A DNA stretch of 64,000 nt from Iris pallida (Eukaryota; Streptophyta; Magnoliopsida; Asparagales; Iridaceae). Location of the stretch: NCBI GenBank assembly GCA_029216955.1, contig JANAVB010005597.1, forward strand, positions 44,265,466-44,329,465, given 5' to 3'. The notes under the pieces were generated by a model. The model was not told where the DNA came from. It worked only from the letters and a program-made list of their open reading frames with translations, and did no database searches. Shown one piece after another: positions 42,248-53,078 of this stretch (position 1 is the first letter of the stretch; each line of letters starts with the position of its first letter). The position numbers and the translations under genes are program-made.

Positions 42248-42571
42248 TTTTGACCTCGGTTGACCTTTTTGACCAAAAGTCAACAAAAGTCAACCGAAAG
42301 TCAAACTTAGCCTAAAAGTGACTAGAACTTGACCGGACTCAACTAGACTTGACCGGTTGACCAAAAGTCAACTGTTAGTCAACATTAGACTAGTTTGACC
42401 TAGGGTTGACCTAGAGTTGACCAGTTGACCAAAAGTCAACCCTTGACCCAGACTGACCCAGTTTGACCTAGTTTGACTTGGATTGACTTTCTGTGACCTT
42501 GTTTGTTCTAATTTGTCTCAGTATGACCTAGTTTAGCCTGATGTGACCTAGTTTGACCTAGTTTTGACTTA
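42248..42571 (+). promoter_or_regulatory. Cluster of TTGAC (W-box) motifs in the solo LTR
   Basis: About 16 TTGAC on the plus strand and 6 on the minus strand within about 325 bp, mostly TTGACC/T, including several TTGACCAAAAGTCAAC inverted pairs. TTGAC(C/T) is the binding site of WRKY transcription factors. A regulatory role is inferred only. Confidence 0.55.
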
Positions 42572-43912
42572 GACTTGTATATCATGACTAGATTAGCTTT
42601 CTTTTCATTATTAAACCCTGTTTTGACTCATGGTATCTCATCTTTAGGTCTGTGATTACTCTGAGCATCTGTTCACCTTATCAGCTCAGGACCACATGCG
42701 AGTATATTCATTGATAGTTTTTATTGTTTTCATATCTGCTATATCCGATTCAGTCGTAGTATCTTATTTGATTTCTAACACGATGGTTCACGGACTAGTA
42801 TACGTCGGATCCTGTCATGAGATATTGTTCCTGGATTACTTGGTATATTGGTACATTATTCGACTTGTTACCTGTACTTGTATAGATATGGACTTGGGAG
42901 TGGGCTGGCCTCCTGCTCTTGAGTCCCGTATCATGACGTGTCATGTCCGGATCCATATACTATTCGGGAATGGGGAGTTATTAGTGGTTGTGTGATCAAA
43001 ATCCCTACTTGTTCTTCACACTTGTACTTGTTACTTGTTCATAGCTATACCCTCGCCTCACGACGGGTAAAGCCTGACCCTACTTGTTCATAGCTTTCCA
43101 TGGTGGCCGACCTGATCCTGCTCCGTTGTACACTTATTCATAGCTGGTCAGATGGAAAGCCTGATCCTGATTCCCAAGCCGATCACATAACGCACTAATA
43201 ATTCATGGCACATTTTATATATTTATTTTATTACATCATATATCCTACTCAGTTCTACATTCAGTACTTTCCTCACCATGTTATGATATTCAGTACTCAC
43301 ATCCTGTTATATATTTTCTGTTGATTTTGTCTGGTATTTTATTATAATTATCTCCTATAGAATTTGTCAATTCATATGGAACTGCTGTTAGTGTTTGTAC
43401 TTGCTCATTTTTCTGACAGGATACCATTGATATATTACAGATGATTCAGAGGCAGACTGCTCGACCTACTATGGGGTCGGGGCAGATGGAGACTTAGGCC
43501 AGGACTGTGACCTGGCAGTTGAGCCACTAGATTTTGCACACATGGACTAGTATAGCTTAGTTAGGTTTGCCTGGACCGCGATCCAGATAGTGTTGTCAGA
43601 CTATAGTTTTTATATTATATTTTGAGTTTCTGTGATGTGTTTATATCTCTGAGCTTGTATTAGATCTTGAACTCATTTCATATTTTCACTTCTACTATCA
43701 TATTTCCATTTCGTACTATCTATCCTAGTTTGTCTTATGATTGAGTTATGCCATATTATACCTCCATGAGGAGATGACAAGTACCCTTATATTTTATCTA
43801 GTTGTAGTATTTATAGACGACCTATAAAGCATTCTACCACCGATTCTGCGGCGTAGGCTGGACGTACCCACGTTCTCGTATCCTTCCTTAGGGTGTGGGT
43901 CGTGACACTACT

Positions 43913-46273
43913 ACCCACATTAGTGTTTATAGACAAGGTTGTCTGAGCTACCGAAGATAATTGATGGTGAAAAATACATCTATATGGGTAACGAAAAATC
44001 GGTAGAAGTGGATGCAATAGGAAATTTTAAGTTATTTTTAGGAACCGATTATTATTTGGATTTGATAGACACTTTTATTGTACCGTCTTTTAGACAAAAT
44101 TCAGTTTCAGTTTCCTTAATGGACAAATCTGGTTGTCATTGTTCATTTGGAAATAATAAGTTTAGTCTATCTTTAAATCCAAATATTATTGGTAATGGTT
44201 CCTTTAAGGTTTATAATTGCGTATATTCAGTTGAAACTATTACAGCTTAAATGAAACCTTGCAAGTGGAGTCATGTGGTACTAAGCACAAAATTAATAAT
44301 AATAAAAATTTAGCCTCATTATAACATAAGCGATTAGGTCACATCTCTAGAAATAGAGTTGAACGACTTGTGTCTGATGAGATTTGGATTCCATTGACTT
44401 TATAAACTTTAATGTTTATATTGAATGTGTAATGAGAAGACAGACCAAAGATAAATTATAAGCAGCTACTTCATTGGTTATGCTACAGATCAAGGGGTTG
44501 ATAATTATACAACCCACACTAAGAATTTTTTTTTGAGACGAGAAGTATAATATTTTTTGAGAATGTTGAGTTTGGGGGAGAAATAAAGTCAGGATCATTG
44601 TCTTTGAGAAGGAATCAATTACGATTCCTACTATCACTTTTAACGATGTGCAGGATTCTATACCTGTCATGATCAAGAAGTGAATTCGGGGCCTCAATAA
44701 GACAATGTCGAATTACCTCTATAAGTCGTTGTTGAGATACCTTAACAACGACAACGTAGCGACACCCCATTCAAGATAAGGTAATTATTCCTAAGGAACA
44801 AACTCAACAACCTCAATAACCGGTAATATTAAGATGGTCCACCAGAGAAAGGAGAAATATAATTTCAGATAATATTTGTCATATTTCTCTAGGAACGTGA
44901 GAAAGACTGTGGATACTGGAAGATGATCTAATCAACTTCCGTCAGGCCATAGAAAGTTCCAGTTCTCAAAGTGGATTGATACAATAAATAAGGAGTATAA
45001 GTACATATAAGACAATAAAGTTTAAGAACTTGTCCCATTATCAAAAGGTATGAAGTCCATTGGTTGCAAATGGACATTTAGAACCAAAAAGGATTCGAAG
45101 GGTCATGTGGAGAGGTATAAAGTACGTTTTGTAGCTAGTGACTTTATTCAAATTTTGGGATTGATTTTAAAAAGTTTTTTTTATCTTCGGTATCTTTGAA
45201 AAACTCCTTTAAAATAATCATAACACATGTTACACATTTTGATCTTGAATTACATTAATTGGATGTCAAAATGACATTTCTCAATGGAAACATTGATGAA
45301 ACAGTTTATAAAGTGCAATCAGAAAACTTTATGTCGAAAGACCCAAAGATTATGGTTTGTAAATTAACAAAATCTATTTATGAACTCAAGCAAGCTTCTC
45401 GTCAAAGGTACTTCAAGTGATTATCTCGTTTGCTTTTGAGATGAACACTGTTGAAGCTTATGTGTATCACAAGTTCAGTGGGAGTAGGAATAATTTTTTG
45501 GTTTTGTATATTGATTAAAGTATTCAGTGCAAACCAGGTGACACCTCTCGTTAAAGGAGACAAATTCGGTCTCAATCAAGTGTCATAAGGTTAGCCTTAA
45601 AATTAAGAAAATATAATAGATTTTTCATTCATGATCAGTTGTAGAGAATCTAATGTATGCTCAAGTATGTACGCGTCAGGATATTGCGTACATATTAGGA
45701 TGTTAGGCAGATATTTAAACAAATATGGATGGATCATTGGGTAGCAGCCAAACTACTTAAGTAATTAATAGGGAACAAGAACTTATATGCTCTTTGTAGG
45801 AGATCGGATAATTCTAGAGACCATAAGGTATTCTGACTCCGATTTTATTGGAGCCAACACAGCAGGAGATCCACATCAGGTTATGCTGACTAATGGAGAT
45901 ATATTTTGGTTGAGTGTCAAACATGCACTCATAATTTCTTCTACCATGGCAGCAAGATTTATAACATGCTATGGGACATCTATTTAGGGAATATGGTTAC
46001 AAAATTTTGTCACAAGGCTGCGCCTACAGTATGGTGTTGAAAGACCACAGAAAATTATGGTATAACAATAAATCAGCAGTACTGTATTCTAATAACAACA
46101 AGAACTTGTATAAGTCAAAGGATTTTAACATATAATTTCTAGTTGTGAAGGAAAGAAATCAGAATGGTAAAAGTGTCCATATCGCACATTAGAACAAACT
46201 CTATGTTAGCGAATTCGCTCACAAAAGCATTATCACCCAGGATCTTTCATGAGCATACTGCTCATATGGGTGT
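43913..46273 (+). pseudogene. Copia protease/integrase/RT/RNase H remains
   Basis: Up to about 44247 one frame shows YMGNEKSVEVDAIGNFKLFL and MDKSGCHCSFGNNKFSLSL (protease to pre-integrase linker). The integrase core is almost wholly missing. From about 44980 to 45420 the RT N-terminal half is readable in shifting frames: KGMKSIGCKWTFRTKKDSKG, LDVKMTFLNGNIDE and KSIYELKQAS. RNase H remains at 45830-46250 (YSDSDFIGAN) and the C-terminal ANSLTKAL region. Many stops and frameshifts make this an old, dead copy. Confidence 0.8.
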
Positions 46274-47383
46274 TGTAACCCCTCTTCCCGGAATTTTGAT
46301 AAAATATTTTTTTTAAATGGTAATGTCTAGCATTTTTATAAATAATTATTTAATCAATTATTATGGTAGATGACTTTAGCCATGATGGAATTTTGGAGTA
46401 CAATGTGACTAGAAATCGTGGCATGGATAGTGCCATGGCGTGCTTTGACTAATGTATTAGCCCTGGTAGGGAAGGCTGAGCCGTAGTGATGTCCTAACTC
46501 GAAAAATCAGGCCAAGTTGCGACTTAACCCTTACTGAAGAATTATTTATTTATTATTTATATTATTGAGTTTAGAAAAATCGGTTATACCATTTTAGTCT
46601 GGACTGGACCCGAACTGAGCCCAAGCCCATGTAGTCATGCGTCATGTCCAATGACATTCGTGTTGACGGAATTTGGTATGATTGTGTTGTATTCCGTATT
46701 AGTGATTTAATAATATTTTCTAAGTATTCTTAATTAAATATTATAAATATTATTATTAGTAATATTCAATAACTTTTGTATAAAATAGGTCCTCGTATAT
46801 CTTAAAAATTTTAGACTGTACATATTGGTATATACGCCATTATTTGATTATTGAATTTTGTTATTATTATTATTATTTTTATCATCAATATTATTGAGGT
46901 TACTATTATATAATATTATTTTATCATTATTGGTTATATTATTTTCGTCAAATAAATGTTATTGATATATATATTCATATTTATGAATATAGGCCCTAAT
47001 CTAGGAATAGATAATATTGGGATTTTCAATTAGATTTTTATGGTTATTATTATACTAGTATTCATTATGGTTATTATTATATCTCGCCTGGGGTTCTGCC
47101 TCCCACGGCCACCAGATCGTCGCAGCGGCCGTCACGTGGGTGGTTTGGAAAAATCGTACTCATCCGGGAAGTCTTCCGTCAGTGCCGAAAGCGGAGCACC
47201 CATTGCTCCCACATTTCGAGTACCTTTTGGTCTGCTACCCTCCCTTAGCCCTTGCTAGTGGAGGCCCTTCCATCCCTCTTCATTCCCTTTTGGTGGTATA
47301 GTTGTATAGGCTTTGTCATTTTGTGTCTTGTATACTTGGCCAGGCTTCGGCTTTTTGAGCCTTTTAATAAAAGGAGAGGAGTT

Positions 47384-47389
<6 letters not shown>

Positions 47390-47446
<57 letters not shown>
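47390..47446. repeat. (TA)n microsatellite
   Basis: About 28 TA units followed by (TATG)n. The counterpart in the 3' LTR (63279-63755) is expanded. Confidence 0.97.
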
Positions 47447-47458
<12 letters not shown>

Positions 47459-49061
47459 GTATAGATTAAATAACAAAAAGAAAACAAAATAAATGTACTG
47501 AAACCCAAACCAGCCCAGGAAAATCCCAGCCCAACCATGCTAGTCGGCCTGACCTCTTCCTACCCGAACCCAGCTGAACACCCAAGCCGAGAGTAAAGAA
47601 CCCGAACCCAGCTGAACACCTAGGCCGAGAGCAAAGAACCATCCGACCCCAAATATACGCGTGTATATATACAAACCCGAGAATGAGAGAAGAGGAAGTC
47701 ACGCACAAACTCTACAACCCAGCATCGCTCATGGTCGACTGTGTGCGCCACCCGAACCCTTGGCCCTGCGCGCATTCCGGCCACCGCGGCTCCACCACAA
47801 GTGGTCGGGAACCGCCGCAACAGGCCGCGCGCGCGCGCACCGGCGGGATAGCACCGAAACAGTGAGAGCGAGGTACATTTTTATCATCAGATTTCTCTTC
47901 GTATATTCAACGGAATTCGGTTTCATAAAATCCTATAGAATGCCCATATGACCATCTAGGATCCATGTCAGTTAGTTCTTATTGAACTTAGTTGTATTCG
48001 ACGAGAAATCAACGCGAACATAGAGGAAAACCTGTTCCAAGAACAGAGGTTAGAACAACCCAGAAGCCCTGTTCGAATTTCGATTTCGATCAATCACTTA
48101 GTAATTTTTGAAAACTAATTGAATAGATGTTTAGACAACCTAACCACAAAGAAAACCTCATTGTTATTTTTATTTATCGTGGATTAGACAGTAGTAGAAA
48201 TTGGATTGAAAATCATAAAAAACCTGTTTTTTAAAAATACGAAAACCCTCGATACGACGTACGTTCCGCCAATCCGGAAGACGTGGTCGCGAACCAAAAG
48301 TATTGAAAGGTGCGTAATGGTTTCGTGGACGTATGGGCTTTGACGGAATTCAAATTGGTTGCGTGTGCGCGACGAATTTGATACGTATCCGTCAAAATTT
48401 ACCGTATCGACCTCTGTGCAAATTTTCTAATTACTTTGTGCACGCTCATCAGATTGAGACGAAACTTGTGCCAACAGGACCGTATCATTTTTGTGGTCCT
48501 GTATGCCAAGTTTGGTCCGATTTTGAGACAGTTGATCGGATTGCCGTTTTACAGGCCCCACGATCCGACTCAACGGGTGATTTTGTGCACGGGCCGCCAG
48601 AATCCAACTTTGGACATACGGTTGGGTTTGTATCATCAAAAAGAATCCGTATACATGTAGTTTGACGACCATTGACTCTGACACGTTTTTCGGTGCAAAG
48701 CGGGTCCAACGGCGGATACCGTTTTGACCCAAAATTATCATTTTGTCCCTGTGTCCAGAATTGGACTTAAGGACAGGCAATCCTAGCTAATTTGACTATT
48801 TTGAGAACATTGGTAATATCTATTTCAGTATCTGGAGACTTTGTACGAGTTTTGACTATTATGGGACACCGAGTGGTTTGGATTATCGATTTTACCAGCA
48901 AAGGACCACAGGCGAGTACAATTTATTGTTTATTTTCAGTATTGATCTTTACTATGCATTATTGTTAGTCGATAGAGATATGATTTCAGTCTTTATGTTG
49001 ATTTTATTCTTTGTGTCGTGGGAGGTGAAGTACCAACGATGTGTGATCTGACCTTAGACCG

Positions 49062-49290
49062 TGTAGGCCGTGTAGACCGTAATTTATTCTTGTATTATAC
49101 CATGTAGATCGTGATTTATTATTGCTTTATACATTATAGACAGTGATTTATTATTGCTTTATACAGTGTAGACAGTTATTTATTATTGCAAAGTAGACAG
49201 TGTAGACAGTAATTTATTATTGCAAAGTAGATAGTGTTGACAGTGATTTATTATTATAAAGTAGACAGTGTAGACAGTGTAACTTTAGAT
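49062..49290 (+). repeat. GTGTAGACAGTGATTTATTATTG minisatellite
   Basis: Five to six imperfect copies of GTGTAGACAGT(A/G)ATTTATTA plus TTGCTTTATACA or TTGCAAAGTAGACA, period about 40-45 bp. Confidence 0.85.
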
Positions 49291-49823
49291 AGTGTAGATC
49301 GTGTCGCATAATTGTTCCGAGACCGATCACATATCATAGGTACTTCAGTCGGTCAGTCGGTGAGTATTGTCTTTATTTACTGTTTTTTTGTTTAGTTTTA
49401 TTTGTCTTTCTGTGCTTATTTCCAAATCATATGTCTAAAGGCTAACCTCTGTCATATAGTCATTTTCATATATTGAAACTGCATTCATTGAATTGTACTC
49501 GTTCTATTCCTGACTGGAAATGAATATTTTTCAGGTTAGCTGTGGCTTCACTTAGCATTAGGAGATACGGGTGTACTTGCAAACAAAAGCCTAGAGACTA
49601 GCTAGATAGTTGAGTTGTAGTCATTCAAATATTTGTACAAGTTTATATTTTTCTGCAAATGTAAAACTTGTGATCATTGTAAATTAAATTAATTTTGTGA
49701 ATGAGCATTACTTGTGATTTTGAGCATTGTGGCTATATATCGTTCTATCGCCGACACTGCGGCGTAGGCTGGCTTGGATACGTCTCGTATCCGAAAAGAA
49801 AAAAATGGATACGGATCGTGACA

Positions 49824-50379
49824 AGTTTTTGTGGTGGTCCATGCAGGTCTGTTTTCGCAAATCATACGAACTCGTGATAGTACTTAAGTTAGTTGTACTA
49901 TTGCGAGCCTGCGACTAGGAAATGCTCATTCACGAATTAGGGTTAATTTGATTTGAGAGAATGACTAGGACTAGGAGTCCCTTATACAAATTCACCGATG
50001 GATAGTCTAGGCTATGCAATTTAGATGAGGGTTATTAATTTTGATAGTTGTCAGATCCCTATAGGTACACTATTACCCCTTGATATGACGATATGATCTA
50101 ATGTGGATAGGTTATTCGCTTGGTGAGACAGGGCTTCATAGAGTAAATGGTCTAACTTTGATAAATTGTTCAATTTCTTCTCTTTGCCCTTGAGATATCA
50201 TCCTCATATCTTAATCCGAATTGCCTATTCAGTTCCTATTTTGCCTTAAGAATTATTATTTTTATAGGTTATCAATATACGGGTCTCGAGTTAGTTTCGA
50301 TTCAAGTTTTTTCTCAAAGGCTTGAATACACATGGAATAGTTAAAATGTTTGTATTTCTTTGTCTTCAGTTATTTCTTC
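49824..50379 (+). other. 5' internal region of the LARD-like element
   Basis: Follows the LTR end. Eight bases in is TGGTGGTCCATGCAGG, conserved with the Tekay element below. Otherwise noncoding. It ends at TCTTC, the target of the Tekay insertion. Confidence 0.6.
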
Positions 50380-53016
50380 TGTCACCCCCATTTCCTGTAT
50401 TTCGTATTTATGCTCGTATTTGATTTTTGGCACGTATTTTATTTTCTCGACTTGCGGATTTTGGTTTCTCGTAAATGGATTGGACCATGGCTTGGTTTTA
50501 TTTTGTGAAAGTTGGTTTAGTTTGGTTCATCATGAATGGAACACCTTAACCTACACTCCTCCCTCAACACACCACAACTCCCCCACTTTATAACTCCACC
50601 TACTTTCTCTCTCCTCTTTATTCTCTCATTTATTTCTTACAACTTCTTCTTCTTCCTTCTTCCACACAACTCCCCAACCCATTAGGTAAGTGCACCTTAC
50701 CAACAAATAAACACCCAATTTTAATTGTCCATTTGATAGATTAGGACATATAGATCAACATTAGAACTTGGAATTTTGTGATTTGGAGCTTTCATTCTTC
50801 TAGATCTAGGTTTTAACCATTTTCGGAAATCCTTGGTTTTGATCTATTAAACTTTGATTTTGCTTGTTTTGATGCTTCCATGTGGAAGAGAATTCAATTT
50901 TACTCAAGTTAGAACTTTGAAAATCTAGATTTGGTTTTGATTTGACAAAAATATGAAGAATTGAAGTTCTTAGTGTTTTTGGACTTGCTCTCCGGCCAGG
51001 AAGAACAGCCCCCTGCCTTGCGCTTTTTAGCGCATGGCCGATTGTGCACCCCTGGCCTGTGCTCTTTAGCGCATGGCCGTTTGCGCAGTCACTTGGCCAG
51101 CACTTTGCGCTGCGCTGGACTGCGCTGGCGCAAGCTAGCCATGCGCAATCCAGCCATGCGCAAAGTAACCCCTGCGCAATTCACTTCTGCACAAATCGCT
51201 CCTGCGCAATTCACTTCTGCGCAAACCACCCTTGCGCAAGGTAACCCCTGCGCAGTCTACCCTTGCGCAAGGTAACCCTTGCGCAAGACAACTCTTGCGC
51301 AGCTCTTCCATGCGCAGTACACACCCTGCGCAGACCTACCCCTGACCCCCTTGCACAACCTACTTGTCTATGATGAATTTGTTATTTCTTGATCTTGGCT
51401 CTTCTATAATCCTATTTTATATTAGTATTTTATTAGGTATTTTACGCCCATTTTATATCCTTACGCCTTTTGGCATGAACTTGATTTTGCTTAATATGTT
51501 TGGAATAACTATTGTACACAGCATGGTATGACAAGAAACTAGTATAACATGACAGTGATCCGTAGTGGTGTACTCCTGACACGACCAACCTGACTTGATA
51601 GTGGCCCGTCGTGGCGCACCCCTGACAAGTACCCTGACATGATTTACCTTGATAACTTGACAGTGGCCCGTGGCGGCGCACTCTTGACTTGACTTGACTT
51701 GATAACTTGACTTGACTTGCCTTGACACCGTGGGTGTTCCTGCTTGCTTGTTTGCACAATCCACTTGTCTTGTCTTGCATCATGTCTAGGACGTGACTTC
51801 CTGGGTACCACGGCCAGGGACTCGCGCTAAATTGGATTAGGCTAATTATTAGATCAAACTAGAACATGAAGAATTCCCAGTCACAGGCAATCTCGTTATC
51901 TGGGCGCTTTAATGGACTTGTAGCTTGCCGACGAGTAGAGCACATTTCCAGCACACTGTCATGTGTTGCACCCTCTAAGTCATCTAAGGGTACATTTGTC
52001 TCCCGGGCGATGTACCCAACTATAACTCTCAACCCGCGGAAGGATAACTGGATGGTCTGCAGGGCTTGGGACTGGGAGTTTCTCACTTGCATCTTGTTAG
52101 TAATTAGGCTTGTGATAACCCTAGTTAGTTAAAGTAGTAAGCCGTAGTACTTGCTTGGCCGATTGTGAATGAATGGTGTCCAGCCCTATCTAAGTCTTGT
52201 CTAGCCTTGTACCTGGAACTCTTGATCATGATTGTTTTACTTATCTCTAACGATAAATGGGTAGAGGCAGTGAGCTATTCAGACGAAGGGTTACAATTCC
52301 GGTCCTTATTTGGTTTAAGGATTGTAACCTGGCTCCCGGAATGGTTCCACGTCCCTAGTCGTTTATCGCCCTGTATACTTTTATTACTTGTACTTTCCTT
52401 TATTCTTTATGTTCTGATATGCTGGCTTTTGTTCTTATTTGTGGCCTCCTTTGTGGCACTTGCTCTTTCTGGGGTTTGACCCAGCTGGTTTTGTGTGGCC
52501 AGATTTCGGAGCAGCTCCCGAGGATCTATCCAGCTTCCAGTCCAATGGTGAACACTAGACGGAACCCGGGCTACGAGTGGATTTTCCCTTTTTGTTTCAT
52601 CCACTTATATGTAAATTTATTCTTTTGAGGCGTTTAGCCGACGAGCATCTGTTAGCTCGATGCACATTTACTTACTGTCTGCCTACGGGCTGTAAACATG
52701 ATTAACAAATCCTAGGGTTGATCATGTATGACTGAACTCTTGCTAGTCCTATCATTTTGTACGACTAGCTTCATGATCATCCAATATGTAATATTTGGGA
52801 CGCCTTATATATATATATTTGATGCTCTAACATCTTGTAACTCTGTTAATTGCTTGAGATTGAGACAATAGGCTTGACCTTAAGAGACCGCTGGCTTGTA
52901 GTAAACCCTCATATCTAGACAGCCGTGACCATATAGTTGAGATGTATTCTTTTTCAATATACGTAGCTGGCTGTGTCTGCCCCCGCTCTCCAGTATTCTG
53001 GTTCTGGGGCGTGACA
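50380..53016 (+). repeat. 5' LTR of Tekay element
   Basis: 2637 bp with TG...CA ends. TTTATAA near 50587 is the likely TATA region. A TGCGCA minisatellite spans 51020-51345. The block at 52441-52580 is shared with the LTR at 9130-11705. Confidence 0.95.
51020..51345 (+). repeat. TGCGCA minisatellite (5' LTR)
   Basis: About twenty TGCGCA or GCGCAA motifs at irregular 14-20-bp spacing, e.g. CCTGCGCAATTCACTTC and CTTGCGCAAGGTAACCC. Confidence 0.88.
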
Positions 53017-53025
53017 TGGTTTAAG

Positions 53026-53044
53026 TGGTGGCCCATGCAGGTCT
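53026..53044 (+). other. Conserved post-LTR motif, possible atypical primer binding site
   Basis: TGGTGGCCCATGCAGGTCT starts nine bases after the LTR end and is matched at 49832-49850. It starts with TGG as a tRNA-complementary site would, but it is not the usual TGGTATCAGAGC, and I cannot assign a tRNA. Confidence 0.4.
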
Positions 53045-53078
53045 TGGCATTCAAGAAATGTGAGGGTTTACCGAATAG

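Larger units (their letters stand above)
40359..43907 (+). mobile_element. Solo LTR, Tekay-like, 3549 bp, with perfect TSD
   Basis: Starts TGTCACCCCC (as the Tekay LTRs at 50380 and 58031 do) and ends TCGTGACA. Flanked by CTACT at 40354-40358 and 43908-43912, interrupting the copia protease region. The end block GCGGCGTAGGCTGG (43850-43863) is shared with the LTR at 46274-49823. It contains a (TA)n tract, an AGCAGC-rich region and a TTGAC-rich region. No internal sequence. Confidence 0.92.
37845..46273 (+). mobile_element. Degenerate Ty1/copia retrotransposon (host of nested insertions)
   Basis: 5' LTR 37845-38262, primer binding site 38265-38276, gag and protease fragments 40073-40353 and, after a solo LTR insertion, pol fragments 43913-46273. 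These end at the conserved pol C-terminus (ANSLTKAL..., HTAHMG). The reading stops exactly where another LTR (46274) begins, so the 3' LTR of this copia element must lie beyond that insertion, outside the window. Most of gag and integrase is deleted. Confidence 0.8.
46274..49823 (+). repeat. 5' LTR of the LARD-like element (3550 bp)
   Basis: Starts TGTAACC at the end of the copia pol and ends GGATCGTGACA. It includes a (TA)n tract at 47390-47446 and a minisatellite at 49062-49290. Several open frames (for example 48333-48665 and its antisense) show no family motif. Confidence 0.8.

Noticed and set aside
48333..48780. Overlapping 110- and 117-codon frames on opposite strands
   Set aside because: Lie in the middle of an LTR and show no domain; noncoding LTR sequence.
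46269..49828. LTR 46274-49823 as a solo LTR
   Set aside because: Flanks GGTGT and AGTTT do not match, and internal-type sequence follows the LTR end.
51442..52479. Several 60-110-codon frames repeated at 59093-60130
   Set aside because: They are in the two Tekay LTRs and reappear only because LTRs are duplicates.
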